64,000 bases of DNA from Pythium myriotylum (GCA_023091665.1 JALJCQ010000016.1:558001-622000); one strand, 5' to 3'. Shown: positions 40,115 to 50,848, numbered from the stretch's first letter. Notes: generated by a model from the sequence alone, not told the origin. Program-made: numbers and translations.

Positions 40115-42533
40115 TTACTTGGACAAGAAGAGAGTCTGGATCGAGTACTTCGAGAACTTATCGTCGGCCGGGTGGATCTTGTTGTACATCGAGTTGATTG
40201 CTTCGTTTTCGTTGGTCGTACTTCTTTCAACGTCCTGGTCGACATCATGGATGGCTTGGTCATCCCAGCGTTTCAGCAGTTCATCCAACTTGGTGCGTTC
40301 GACTTCTTGGAGTTTAACTAGAGCAGCTCCTGTCGAGTTCCCCAAGTCCTGTGCATTTGTGTTGGTTGGATCGCCATCACCGTCGCCAGAAGTAGCACTG
40401 TACTGAGATGGAGTTCCGTTGTGGCGTTGTTCGTATTTGGTTCGAGCTCGCACACGGGTAGCTGCTAGCTGAAGGTGCTGACCCACACTGTCAGGTGACG
40501 ACGAAAGTAACGCTTCCATCGCGGAGCTTGTCTCAAACAAGCCGTCCGTCGAAGCCGTGGTAACTGCCACAGCGAAAATGCGCAGTGCAAGTTTGGAGAG
40601 CTCCGGACAATCCGTGCTGCAGCTCTTCCAATACTGGACAACTTTGAATGAGAGTCGAGCAAACAGTTCGGCGTCATCTTGAGCTGCCGCATCCACTTGT
40701 TCTGCCTTCGATGGTCTATACACAGGCGTGACAAATGATCCGATCGAAGCAGGAGAACACCAAAACTTGTCGCCTTCGACGTACTCGACAATTTCGTTTG
40801 GAAGGTTATGTGGTTGCGAGCCGAAGAACGATTCAAAGTAGTAGCGCGCCCAACAGCTGAGGCGCATAAGCGTCACTCCCGACGAGCTGTCAATGAACTT
40901 CCAACCAAATGCTGGATTAAGCACGACGGCAAGAATCATCAAGGGATGCTCCCATTCATCCCAGCGAGCTTCAAGTCGTTCAAGGAGTGGAGATCCGACC
41001 TCTGGCGCGAGCTGATGCTGTAGAGTTGTCGCAATCGCATCCTTCACCACAGGCACGTAGTGGAGACGACCTTGGTGTAGCTTGATAATCTCGATCCATC
41101 GTGCAACGTGGAATAGAATGCTGTCCAGGTCGACGAGAGACTGCCAAAAAACGCTGTTTAACGACAGAGTGCGCACTTCGCGGTCTGGCAATCCTGATTC
41201 CTCGCTGTCTTCAATGACTGCCTGGAGCACGGCAAACAACAGGTTAACACCACTGAAATGATCTACGCGCTTGCCAGCCACAAACCTTGATGGCTTCTTT
41301 TGCCGTCAGTAAATTCACTGTCAGTGTTCGAAGCGACTCCCACTCCAACCTTTCTGGAAGTGCCTGGAATTTGATCTCACTTAGCTCTCGCTCGTGCTGT
41401 TTATCGCGGAGTTTTCTCTGGAAAGATGGTGAGCGTTGAATCGCAACGACAGCATCAACTGCTCGATGGACCGTCTCGAGGAATGGCGGCACCAGCGAGA
41501 ACATATCGGCGATAAATGCGTTGAGCTGATGAGCCACACAGGGCAGAACCATCAAATCACGCCGAGCACGTCGGACAGTGCGACGCACACAGGCGTAAGC
41601 TTGACTGGAATCCGCGACCATAGCGAGCACAGTCACAGAGCTCGATTCCAGAGAACCCAACTCAGTCGACAGCGTGTTCTGCAGACTCGCCACTAGCAGG
41701 TCTCGACTGTCTTTGACTTCTTTGCTGTTCCAAACCAAGATTTCGCCTTGGGACGTCGTGACCAATGTGCCGAACTGCCCCTGCTTCACGACTTGCTTCC
41801 ACGAGTCGAGCACGATCGTGCAGCCGATGCGCTCCTTTTCCACGGCGCCCCACACCAGCTCGGCTTCCTTCTCTCCGGCAGCCTTGAGGATCCGCCCGGC
41901 CAGCACCTCGGACGTTGGGAGGCGTGCATATGGCTGGAAGTACTGCACGAGCTGCGCGCTGGCGCGCTGGTCGACCCACGTGAAGTTCCAGCCGTTGGCC
42001 AGCGTCGCGTTGAGCAGGAGCCGCTCGAGCGCTTCCTGGTCGCCCGCCGCCACGGCAGCGCCCGCGACGCTGCCGCCGCCTCGCGTGAGCTTCGTCAGCG
42101 CGGACGCGGCGCCGCTGGCCTGCGCCGTGGCGTCGAGCTTTTGGCGCTTGGCAGCGTCGAGTCGCTTGTAGCCATCGGCGTTCTTGGCGACGTCGCCGAT
42201 GAAGGCGAGCGCGCGTCGCTTGAGGGCCTTGGGGGCCTTGGCGCGAGCGTGGGCGTGGGCGTGGGCGTCGTCGGCGTCGCTGGCGTCGTCCTCGTCCTCG
42301 GTGAAGACGATGGGCTCGTCGGCGCCGCTGGCCTGCGCGGCGAGGAAGAAGCGGCAGCGGCGCAGATGGCTCTTGACGAGCTTCTTGGTGTTGCAGAGCA
42401 GCGCGTTCTGGAGCGCCCACTGCGGCGACTCGGCCTCGCTGCAGTACTTGCAGACGACGCGCTCGTTGCTCTTGTTGGCGCGCTGGCCCGTGAAGAGAAT
42501 GCACTTGGTGTAGCGATGGCGCTGCGGCGCCAT
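40115..42533 (-). CDS. hAT-type transposase-derived protein with BED-like zinc finger
   Basis: Two exons, 42533-41286 and 41221-40115, joined across a 64 bp intron (GTTTGT...TCCAG), 784 residues. The N-terminus has a BED-like finger (CKYC ... HLRRC). An Ala/Lys linker follows. Near the middle is the RNase H-like block typical of hAT/DUF659 proteins: TIVLDSWKQVVKQGQFGTLV, MVADSSQAYACVRR and LPCVAHQLNAFI. The C-terminal half has FRVLNPAFGW-like residues (VLNPAFGWKF) and the dimerisation region (LSKLALRIFAVAVTTAS). The frame is intact. I found no terminal inverted repeats or target duplications within about 100 bp of either end. This makes a domesticated gene more likely than a live transposon. 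Confidence 0.75.
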
Positions 42534-42631
42534 GGGATCTGGACCAAGTGGACCTGCTGAGGAGCGCAAGAAAAGGGAAGTGCTTCCAGTCCAGAACGAC
42601 CTCCAGTTTCTGGATGTCCAATTGAGCTATT

Positions 42632-45565
42632 TCAGTAGATTGAACTGAGAGAAATCGACGCGATCACGGCCTCGAGAGCTGCAGAACACGTTGCGACGAG
42701 CTCTTGCTGGTCCAACTGGTCGCCGTCTTCTGGTGGGTTGATCTCCGGGACTGGGTTTGGCTTGAAGGCAGCAGTCGGAGACTCTGGGAGTTCGGTTGAC
42801 GAAGTTTGCTGGCCACAGGGCTCGACGCTCACCAGTTCACTTGATTCAGCCGCACAATCTCGAGTAGTTTCGTTGGTTTCTTCGTTCAGCATGCCGTCTT
42901 GATCGGTCGATTGTTTCGTAGCGGTATCTAGTTGCTTATCAGACCCGCTTGACGCGATCCTCAGAGTGGACAAGAGGTTTGATATGATCAAATCCAGCGT
43001 TTCACCCACGATTTCTTCCGAATCCATGTTAGTTGCAGAATGTGCTTCCGCCAAAGGTCCGGGATGGATATTAGCCTGCGGGGCGTTTTGCTCGGTCGGC
43101 TGTATTGCAGATCCTTTCGACACCGTTGACCGTATGGCCTTTTCGATCAACTGTGCTAGGAGCTGACGAACCCACTCAGAGAGGGGATATTCGGGCACCG
43201 TGGCCTTAGGAGGAGACAGAGCAGTGTGTGCGATGGTTAAAGTCTGTGCCTGAGATGTCTCTTCCACCTTTGCGGCCGTTGTGCTCGCAGCTGACTCGAT
43301 TGCTCGATCGATGGTTTGATAGATGACGCTTCCAACTTCAGTAAACAGCTCCCGGAGATGCATTCCCTCATTGTCCTCCTTTGCCATCTGTTCACGCTCG
43401 TGTTCCGTCAATAACTGGTAAAAAGCCAAACGGCACTGTTCGCGTAGCATTCGTATCTCTACGTCAAGTTCATTTGCCCGAAGTTGCCTCGAGCGCTCGT
43501 CCTCGAGGATCATTTGTCGCGACTCACCGATCATCCGGTCTTCGTCGCATCTCTGAGTCATCGCCATTTGACTCATAGCAACCTTCTTCTGAAACTCGTG
43601 CCGACTGATTCGCTTGTCAATCCAATCCTTCACCAAGCGTGACGCTCGCTGCAAACTCGTTTCTACTCGGCGCCAAACCAGTATTCGAAATGGCTTTTCC
43701 TTGATACCATCAGTGAGATAAGGCTGGCCAACTTCGAATTGGCCAACGAGTGAGAGGTGAGCTGTGAGAACCTGTTGCACTTCCTCCCATTTCCACCATG
43801 GTGTCGTCATTCGATCGATGCACCCGTCGATTTCTCGCTCATCATCAAGTAGACCAACCATATTGACGACAGCCAGCAGGATTCCACCCGGCTTTAAACA
43901 TCGTACCAACTCGGCCAACGCATGAACAAGTTCGTGGGGATACTCAGTATGAATACCGCGCCCTGCAATCGCGTCTAGCGTCGCCTTGCTTATTATGAGA
44001 TCAAAGAGCATATCTGGGAAGAGCAATCGGTCCGTCGGGTTCATCGGTATAAACCAGAGGTAGTCGTGCAGATGAGTCGCTGCTGGTTGCCGTCGTTGAA
44101 ACTCGATTACTTCGCGGCTAGCGTCGATTCCAACAACGTGGCGACGTCCGAGATAGACAAGCTCTTCGCAAACTCGTGAAGTTCCACACCCAAAATCCAA
44201 ACACACTCCATTTCGCCCAGCATTGTGTTGTTCGAGCACCCCGGACAAATCTGAAAAGGGAACATACCATTCCATAAACCCAAGCTCATGGTGGATGATA
44301 CCTTTGCGACGATCTTGAGCAAAGGTCTTGCGTAGTGATTCCGCAGCATCTTGTTCACTGAAGGAACTTATTTCATCGCTCTCGAGTGCGAGGCTTTCGG
44401 CGCTACTTCCTCTTCGCCATTGAGACGCAGCATCGAACACTTCTCCCTCTCGCCAATGCGCAACGATCTCAACTTCGCGCGGTGGGAACTGCCAATTTCC
44501 AGGATCTACGGGGCGAAGTTTGATCGGAATGTTTTCAACCTCTCGTCTTTTAGTGTCACGATCGTCGTCACTGCCACTTAGTGGACTAAGTGGTCCATCA
44601 CTATCTGCTGACGCTGCGTTTCTCGAGCTGGAAGACAATGGACTTAAAGAGGATGATGCTGATTCTCCAAGAAACGACGAGGAGGACCAGCTACTCTCGC
44701 AGTCACTCTCAACTTCTGCTTTTTCCTCCACTTCACTTGTACGCGTTTTCGATTCATCGACGCTGGATCTGCTTAGGCTGATGTGATCCAGTGATTCAAG
44801 TTCCGAGGCAGAAGCATCGTATCCTTCATCTTCATCAATCTGCGTGGTACAATTGTCGGCAAAGCAATTTGACCTCAAGAGCTCGTCCCGCGCAGCGCTT
44901 GGTGTGTTCATATCAGGAGAGGGGGCAGGTCGCTCCAGCTGCCTAATAGCTGTTTCAAACTCTCTCCATAGCTCGTCATCTTGGCTGTTGTCATCGCTAA
45001 GGAATTGAAACTCGATGCTCGAGTGGTGGGCACTGTTGTCACTCATATCCCCAGACAAAGAACTCAACTCCGATGAGATAAGATCATCAACTGGAGTCCT
45101 AGCCGCCTCATCTTCGGAAAGCAAAACATGGTTTGCCATGTCGAGCGACGATGAACTGGACTCGCACGATGACGACTGATCGATCGAGCTCATTGCGTCT
45201 CCAGAGTTGGTGCTAATAGATAGCGAAATATTTTCTTCGAGTTCGTCGGATTCGTTGGAAGATATGGAGTTGAGGTCGTGAGGATCCAGTGACAGGCTGC
45301 TACACGACTTCTCATCAATGTCGTCTGCTTGATTGCTAGGACTATCTTGCGTGTCGCGCAGACGCTCTTGAGCCTTCTGAGCACATCTTTCGCCATCAGA
45401 GGTATCGTTGTTATCGTGCTGGAAATCCGAAACATCACTCAGTGAAGATACATCTTCGTTGTCATCTCTAGGCTCACTCTGTTCACGTGAATCCCACGAA
45501 GAGTTCCAGTTGGAGCACTTCCTGTGAGTTATTCGGTGGCCTCTCCACGAAATTTCGCTCTCCAT
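42632..45565 (-). CDS. Large protein with class I SAM-dependent methyltransferase domain
   Basis: 977 residues from the ATG at 45565; an open extension to 45643 is less likely to be used. The first 390 residues are acidic, Ser-rich and low in complexity (many SSS, SDE runs), probably disordered. The methyltransferase fold sits at about 410-640: motif I VCLDFGCGTSRVCEEL, post-I VVGIDASREVIEF, the DLIISKATLDAI acceptor region and LKPGGILLAVVN. This resembles METTL13/EEF1A-lysine methyltransferase-type enzymes, but the target is unknown. A charged coiled coil (about 650-760) and a second disordered tail follow. It lies about 100 bp upstream of the hAT-derived gene on the same strand. Confidence 0.8.
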   Translation of the reverse strand: MESEISWRGHRITHRKCSNWNSSWDSREQSEPRDDNEDVSSLSDVSDFQHDNNDTSDGERCAQKAQERLRDTQDSPSNQADDIDEKSCSSLSLDPHDLNSISSNESDELEENISLSISTNSGDAMSSIDQSSSCESSSSSLDMANHVLLSEDEAARTPVDDLISSELSSLSGDMSDNSAHHSSIEFQFLSDDNSQDDELWREFETAIRQLERPAPSPDMNTPSAARDELLRSNCFADNCTTQIDEDEGYDASASELESLDHISLSRSSVDESKTRTSEVEEKAEVESDCESSWSSSSFLGESASSSLSPLSSSSRNAASADSDGPLSPLSGSDDDRDTKRREVENIPIKLRPVDPGNWQFPPREVEIVAHWREGEVFDAASQWRRGSSAESLALESDEISSFSEQDAAESLRKTFAQDRRKGIIHHELGFMEWYVPFSDLSGVLEQHNAGRNGVCLDFGCGTSRVCEELVYLGRRHVVGIDASREVIEFQRRQPAATHLHDYLWFIPMNPTDRLLFPDMLFDLIISKATLDAIAGRGIHTEYPHELVHALAELVRCLKPGGILLAVVNMVGLLDDEREIDGCIDRMTTPWWKWEEVQQVLTAHLSLVGQFEVGQPYLTDGIKEKPFRILVWRRVETSLQRASRLVKDWIDKRISRHEFQKKVAMSQMAMTQRCDEDRMIGESRQMILEDERSRQLRANELDVEIRMLREQCRLAFYQLLTEHEREQMAKEDNEGMHLRELFTEVGSVIYQTIDRAIESAASTTAAKVEETSQAQTLTIAHTALSPPKATVPEYPLSEWVRQLLAQLIEKAIRSTVSKGSAIQPTEQNAPQANIHPGPLAEAHSATNMDSEEIVGETLDLIISNLLSTLRIASSGSDKQLDTATKQSTDQDGMLNEETNETTRDCAAESSELVSVEPCGQQTSSTELPESPTAAFKPNPVPEINPPEDGDQLDQQELVATCSAALEAVIASISLSSIY

Positions 45566-45682
45566 CCTGCGACTCGTCGTGAGGATTTTAGAACAAAACA
45601 ATTGCATCGATTCGGTGCTTATATTCAGTATATGCAAGCACAATTGATGCTGTAGGACGCAGCAGTCACCGCGTTATTTCCC

Positions 45683-47167
45683 TTACATCACAACGCCGCT
45701 GACCTCGATCGTGACAACCGAAGCAGCAGGCGAAGCAACGTTGAGCGTCTTACCGCTGACGGCAATAGTCGACTTGACGTACTTAGCTCCGCTGGCCGTC
45801 GTCACGGTCGTCCACACGGTCGCTGAGGTGCCCACAGCGCTGTATCCCGAGAGATCAAAGGTTACAGTCTGCCCAGCCGACGAACTAGTGTTGACGGTCA
45901 CTAGCACGAGCACCTTTCGCGACGAGTCGTAGGCCACCACTGTCTTCTTGTCGTTGCTGCTGATGATGCTCATGCCCTGACGGATGTGGCGCGAGTACTG
46001 AGCCATGACATAGTACTTGGGGTTCGGCGTGCCGATCCAGTTGTCTCCAGGGTTCGACTGGAGGAGACCCCAGGCACCGCTGTCAAGTGCCTGCCAGTAC
46101 ACGAAGGCAGAGACTCCGAGATCGTTGATGTCGAGACCGATTGACTCGGCCATACTGATACCAGTGGCGTCGTCCTCGCCGTACTCCGAGTCCCAGAGCT
46201 TTTTGCCGAGGCTCTTCACGAGACTGCGCAAGGGAACGCGGTTTCCACCACGGTACGGCTTGAGCCCATCGTAGCCGTGGGTGTTGACTTTGCTCACTGT
46301 CCCAACTACGGCCGGTGTGGACGACAGAGACTTGAGAGTCGACAAGGCGATGTCCACAGAGTTTTCATCAGATGCCGAGATGCTCACATCCTGAAGTCCG
46401 AAAGCGTCGAGGTGCTTCCGCAAGTTCAAGAGCACGGCCTTTTGGGTGTCGATGGCAAAGTGGCAGCCCTCTTGTGTGCCCGGGAATTCCCACCAGGTTG
46501 ACATGGGCTCGTTGAAGGGCTCAACGTAGTCGAATGGGGTTCCCCAGGTGGCTTTTGCGACCTTGGCGACAGTGGCCATGTAGAGCGCGAACTGGTCGTA
46601 GTTCCAGCTCTGGAGGTTGTCGTTCTTGCCTTTGTCGGCACCAGCCACGGCGTGGTTGTTGGTCATCCACCAAGGCGGCGAGTTCGAGAATGCCTCGACG
46701 ATGTTGACGCCGCGCGCCTTGGCAAGAGTGAGCATCGCACGCTGGGCAGCGTCTGCGTTCCAGTTCCAGCTCGAGGACGCAGGGTCCGAGTTGAACCAGT
46801 CAAGCCAGAACGTTTGGATAGCCTTGAACGCTGGCATCTTGCTCGACGCCTTCATGGTCACCTGCTTGCCACTGTCGTTGATCGTGTTGAAGCCAGTGCC
46901 GCCGACATTGTAGCGCGCAATGTTGAAACCAAGGCCGGGTAGATTGGCGGCACTCGGGATCGAGACAGAGTCCCTCGTGGTGAAGAGCACGTCGGCGATA
47001 TCCGTGCGGGTACCGAAGACATTAGCCCACCACGCGAGCGAAGTGCCCCATCCTTCCCACGTCGTGAGCGTTGTCTTCGCCGAGATCGTGACGGTGTAGT
47101 CCGCGTCTGCCTGGGCGGTGAGGACGGCGAGAAGTGCAGCAGCAACGGGGAGAGAGAAGACCTTCAT
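45683..47167 (-). CDS. Secreted GH30 glycoside hydrolase (endo-beta-1,6-galactanase-like)
   Basis: 494 residues, single exon. A signal peptide covers about residues 1-22 (VAAALLAVLTAQADA). The GH30 barrel begins with WEGWGTSLAWWANVFG, carries the acid/base in YVEPFNEP (E220) and the nucleophile in LWDSEYGEDD (E328), and ends with a beta-sandwich side domain. The WWANVFG and SNSPPWWMT stretches are those of GH30 endo-beta-1,6-galactanases. Such enzymes cut side chains of plant arabinogalactan proteins. A secreted enzyme of this kind fits a plant-associated lifestyle. An oomycete initiator element stands 34 bp upstream of the start codon. Confidence 0.92.
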   Translation of the reverse strand: MKVFSLPVAAALLAVLTAQADADYTVTISAKTTLTTWEGWGTSLAWWANVFGTRTDIADVLFTTRDSVSIPSAANLPGLGFNIARYNVGGTGFNTINDSGKQVTMKASSKMPAFKAIQTFWLDWFNSDPASSSWNWNADAAQRAMLTLAKARGVNIVEAFSNSPPWWMTNNHAVAGADKGKNDNLQSWNYDQFALYMATVAKVAKATWGTPFDYVEPFNEPMSTWWEFPGTQEGCHFAIDTQKAVLLNLRKHLDAFGLQDVSISASDENSVDIALSTLKSLSSTPAVVGTVSKVNTHGYDGLKPYRGGNRVPLRSLVKSLGKKLWDSEYGEDDATGISMAESIGLDINDLGVSAFVYWQALDSGAWGLLQSNPGDNWIGTPNPKYYVMAQYSRHIRQGMSIISSNDKKTVVAYDSSRKVLVLVTVNTSSSAGQTVTFDLSGYSAVGTSATVWTTVTTASGAKYVKSTIAVSGKTLNVASPAASVVTIEVSGVVM

Positions 47168-47184
47168 GGTAGTTTGGCCGAGAT

Positions 47185-47205
47185 CGGGGAAATTGGCGAA
47201 TGACC
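47185..47205 (-). promoter_or_regulatory. Oomycete core promoter (Inr plus flanking element) of the GH30 gene
   Basis: Read on the minus strand this is TCATTCGCCAATTTCCC with flanking G/C. The published oomycete core is close to GCTCATTYYNCAWTTTNYY, so the initiator (TCATT), the spacing and the CAATTT flanking region all fit except one position. The start of transcription would be near 47201, giving a 34-base leader. Confidence 0.75.
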
Positions 47206-47403
47206 ACGACCCTCAGTCTCGGGAGGAAGATCCGAATGCTGATCGATCTTCACATCATGTGACACACATCTGAGCGGGGGGCGACGATGGGGCGACGTCA
47301 CCTGTGAGAAACGGATGGAGACGCGGATTGTCTGGAGATGATCTGCTGAATAATCCGTTGGATGATCAACCATCATCCTTTCGTTTTTTGAAGACGAGAG
47401 AAG

Positions 47404-47627
47404 ACACGAGTCGGTGGTGTCTCCAGCGAAGACATCTCTTCGACATCTGTCACCGGGGCGCTCCATGGCTGCATAACGAGGCCAATTCGTGTGGATAATG
47501 ATCTGGGGGGAGTTTACACGAGTGAGGTGGTGTCTCCAGCGAAGACATCTCTTCAGCATCTGTCACAGGGAGGCTTCATATCTGCATAACGGGGCCAGTT
47601 CGTGTGGATAACGAACTGGGTGTCTCA
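47404..47627. repeat. Imperfect tandem duplication, period about 112 bp
   Basis: The stretch starting at 47404 (acacgag ... ggtggtgtctccagcgaag ... gtgtggataatga) recurs from 47516 (acacgag ... ggtggtgtctccagcgaag ... gtgtggataacga). The copies share long identical blocks such as agacatctcttc and ctgcataacg and differ by scattered substitutions. Neither copy encodes protein. Confidence 0.85.
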
Positions 47628-47927
47628 CACGCGCGCTGTGACGTGCGGTTTGGAGACCAACGTGGCTACCATTCATCCATACGGAGGACAAGATCGCGGC
47701 GCTGAGGCTTGAGAGCCCTTGGTGTCCGAGGCCTTCGCATTGCGACCGAGTCGATCGCAATGCACCAGGCTTGGTGCCATGCGGCTTCCGCCGCCAGCAT
47801 GGCCGACGAGTGATGCGCCGCCATCGTAGCTCCTCATTGGCCGTCTGACCATCACTCCCATGAAGCTCTTCACCGAGCGTGTTTGACGTCGAGGTCTCAG
47901 TTTCAGAAGTATCCAGAAAGGGAGAAG

Positions 47928-49052
47928 ATGGCCACGGAAGCCCCCGCGGACGCCTCGGTGCCTGCGCGCCCAGCGGACCTGACGCTCGAGTTCCTGCAGC
48001 GCGTGGTCGCCGGCGCCGCGTTCGCCGCCCAGCGCCACGTGGTCGCGTTTTCGTGGAAGGCACTCGAAGTCGGAGTCATCTCCGAGGTCGTCGGCGTGCA
48101 CATTGAACTGCGCGACGATGACGGCGTGACCACGAGCAAGGAGCTGATCGCCAAGTTCATCCGCCCCGAGTTCCCCTTCGAGCGCATGTTTGAGGTTGAA
48201 TCCAACTTCTACAAGAGCTTTGCCTCGGGCGAGCAGAAGAACAAGTTCCCCTTCGGACTCCCTCACGCACTGTTCTTGTCCAAGCAACTGATCATTATGG
48301 AGCGAGTAGAAGGCATCGCGACCTCCACGTGCGTGCAGGGCTGCCCAGAGGACCAGATCGTTCGTGCTGCCGCCACGCTTGCGCGTATGCACGGCCGGTT
48401 CTGGAACGCGGACTGCTCGGCGCTGGCGCCTTCGGCAGGCATCGGTAGCGAACTCAGCGGCGCCGCCAAGCAGGAGCAATTCCCCGGGTGCTGGCGGTCA
48501 TACTTGGACGATGTGCCGCTCGCTGACCAAGATCGCGAACGTGTCGCTCGAATCTGCGAGAAGCTCAGCGAAGACCCGGCTCGACTGGCGCTCATCCACC
48601 AGGCCGTCGCGGACGGACCTTCGACGCTGATCCACGGTGACTTCCACACAGGCAACTTGCTCTTCAGCCCGTCAGAGCTGTGGCTAGTAGACTGGGCGAC
48701 GTGCGGCAAGGGCAACCCGATGCGGGACCTGGCGTTCCTCTTCATCGTCGGCGTGCGGTCGGAACACCGGTCGGCAGTGGAGGCCCAGAGCTTGCAGGCG
48801 TACTTCGACGCGATCTCGCAGGAGGGCGTGACGCACTTGAGCTTTGCCGAGTGGCAGCACCACTACCGCCTCTGCGTGCTGAACCAGTTCCTGATCCTCG
48901 TGGTCTACGACAACCTGAGCAAGCATCTCGCGTCCAACGCCAAGAGCGAGAAGCTGCGCCAGGAGCTCCACGCGCACTTCCGAGAGGTCAACGCGCGCGC
49001 GTGTCTGGCGCTGTTGGACCATTTTGACGCGGCCGAGGTCGCCAAGCTCTAA
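47928..49052 (+). CDS. APH/CHK-type phosphotransferase (ecdysteroid kinase-like fold)
   Basis: 374 residues from the ATG at 47928. The kinase-like signature is clear: lysine in ELIAKFIRPEFPFERMFEVE, hinge IIMERVEG, catalytic loop LIHGDFHTGNLLF (Brenner motif HxDxxxxN) and metal-binding WLVDWATCGKGNPMRDLAF. This is the aminoglycoside/choline kinase superfamily, closest in style to CHK/EcKL and DUF1679 proteins that phosphorylate small hydroxyl compounds. The substrate is unknown. A longer start at 47883 is possible. The GH30 gene is divergent from it. Confidence 0.82.
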   Translation: MATEAPADASVPARPADLTLEFLQRVVAGAAFAAQRHVVAFSWKALEVGVISEVVGVHIELRDDDGVTTSKELIAKFIRPEFPFERMFEVESNFYKSFASGEQKNKFPFGLPHALFLSKQLIIMERVEGIATSTCVQGCPEDQIVRAAATLARMHGRFWNADCSALAPSAGIGSELSGAAKQEQFPGCWRSYLDDVPLADQDRERVARICEKLSEDPARLALIHQAVADGPSTLIHGDFHTGNLLFSPSELWLVDWATCGKGNPMRDLAFLFIVGVRSEHRSAVEAQSLQAYFDAISQEGVTHLSFAEWQHHYRLCVLNQFLILVVYDNLSKHLASNAKSEKLRQELHAHFREVNARACLALLDHFDAAEVAKL

Positions 49053-49585
49053 GCACCGAAAGTCCAGGAAGGTCCCTCAACTCTCTTAGTCAAGAGAGCT
49101 CGTCCGTCAACGGATCTCTTTCCTTTGGATTTCTGCTGCGTGAATTATTTCTGGGTCTCTGATATGAGAGCCAGGGACGAGGGGAGCGAATGCACGTGGC
49201 TATGGCGTGACGCCCTGGGAGCCGAGCAGCATGGAGGCGCCAAAGGGACCGCGCGGGAAGAGCCACGTGATTGCGAGTCAACACGCACTTGGCGGGCGTA
49301 ACCAGTTCGTAAACGTAGATCATTCATTATAGAAGGTCGATTTCAAATGCGTTTCATATTTACATGCATTAAATAAAAACTTAACATAGAATCAAACAAG
49401 TTGGGTTACTCGTGGTGCGCCCGAGATAGTGTGGCCCACGTAGTGTTCCCATCCTGCTCACATGCGCGCGGCCCATCCCCTTGGTCGGTCATGCTCCAAC
49501 ACAAAGACCGCGTGAGCAGCTCCGCTCACTCCGCCATCGTCCGCCTTCCAGAACAAGCCTCCTCCTCCTCTTCGTCGTCTTTTCC
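49053..49585. other. Intergenic region upstream of the ceramide synthase gene
   Basis: About 0.53 kb. Around 49330-49395 it is AT-rich. An initiator-like GCTCACTCCGCCATC lies at 49524-49538, 48 bp before the ceramide synthase start codon. No gene seen. Confidence 0.45.
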
Positions 49586-50712
49586 ATGGGCAAGTCGGTT
49601 CCCAAGCCGCCGTTCCTCGTGGACGCGCTGCTGCTCAGTGCGTTCGCCGTCGAGCTCGGCGTCATCGGCTGGACGCTGCGCACAGAGCCCGACATGCTGC
49701 TGCTGCTCTTCGGGCTGCTGGGCGTCGTCGCCGTCGCCGTCAAGGTCACCAAGTTCGTCTTCTTCTACGGCGGCGGCTTCTTCTCGCGCACGGTGCTCAA
49801 GCACCTCGGCGACCCGCTGAAGAAGCGCGTGACCATGAAGAAGTGGTGCGACCAGTCCTGGCAGTTCGTGATCCATGTGTCCATGACCTACTTTGAGTAC
49901 GTCGTGCTGCGTGACGAGACGTGGTGGGACGACACCAAGACACGTACGTTTGGCTCGCGTGAATCAATTGCTCGTTGGGTGGTAGAAACTAATGTCGCTT
50001 GTTACAGTGTGGAACCAGGGCTCCGAGCACGGCGTTTTCCCAACCCACAAGTTCCGCACGAAGCTGGTTTATCTTGTGCAATTGGTATGAAAAGCATGGT
50101 GATCGTGTGGCTAATGTGAATGTTGACTCAAGGTCTACCTTGCAGGCGATCTGGATCTACACGGCGTTCTCGTGCAAGTTCCTTGAGGAGATCCGGAAGG
50201 ATTACATTGTCATGATGACCCACCACGTTGTCACCATCGCGCTTGTCACGTGGTCGTACGCCATCGGCTTCCTTCCCGTCGGTGTCATCGTGCTCATCGT
50301 CCACGACCTGTCGGACATTCCGCTTGACATGCTCAAGATGGCCAACTACCTCAAGCTCGAGGGTTTGCGCGGAGCGTTTGTGACCGAGATCTTGTTCGTG
50401 ACGCTGCTGGTCGACTGGATCTACATCCGCATGTACCTGTTCCCGACCAAGATCCTGAACACGACGCTCTTCGAGAACCGCGAATCCTGTATGCCGCTTG
50501 AAGAGGCTCGCGACTTGTCGAACCTGAACCCGTGCATCCCGTCGTGGTTCCTCTTCAACGCACTTCTTATCGGACTCTACTGCCTCCACATCTGGTGGGG
50601 CTTTCTCATCTTGCGCCTACTCGTGGGTGTTCTCACGAAGGGTGCGCATGAGAGTGGTAAAGAAGAGTACGAAGGCAGCTCTGACGACTCGGGCGACGAG
50701 AAGGAGGACTAG
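49586..50712 (+). CDS. Ceramide synthase (LAG1/TLC domain)
   Basis: Three exons, 49586-49943, 50008-50084 and 50146-50712, 333 residues. Several membrane segments flank the TLC domain. The Lag1 motif is present: THHVVTIALVTWSY with the essential paired histidines, then HDLSDIPLDMLKMANYL. The C-terminus is acidic (SSDDSGDEKED), as in many ceramide synthases where it is phosphorylated. The enzyme joins a fatty acyl-CoA to a sphingoid base in the ER. No homeobox-like domain is present, which is normal outside vertebrates. The start was chosen because the ATG at 49586 has a good context and begins directly at MGKSVPKPP before the first membrane segment. Confidence 0.92.
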
Positions 50713-50848
50713 GCCAGCTGAAACTTCTTTGTAGCGATTGTGCATGTGATCATAGAGGCCACTCGGAGTGTTCCTTTTTCCCGTACAACGAGAATTGCTA
50801 TATCCGATATCGCACTGTTTAGAGTCCCTGTTCACCTCCTGGATTTGA

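Larger units (their letters stand above)
47168..47927. other. Divergent promoter region between GH30 and the APH-like kinase
   Basis: 0.76 kb holding the GH30 core promoter at the left end and an imperfect tandem duplication (listed separately). No gene seen. Confidence 0.5.

Noticed and set aside
40020..42640. Terminal inverted repeats of a hAT transposon
   Set aside because: A CAGGG word at about 40034 has no inverted partner at the other side, and no 8-bp target duplication was found.
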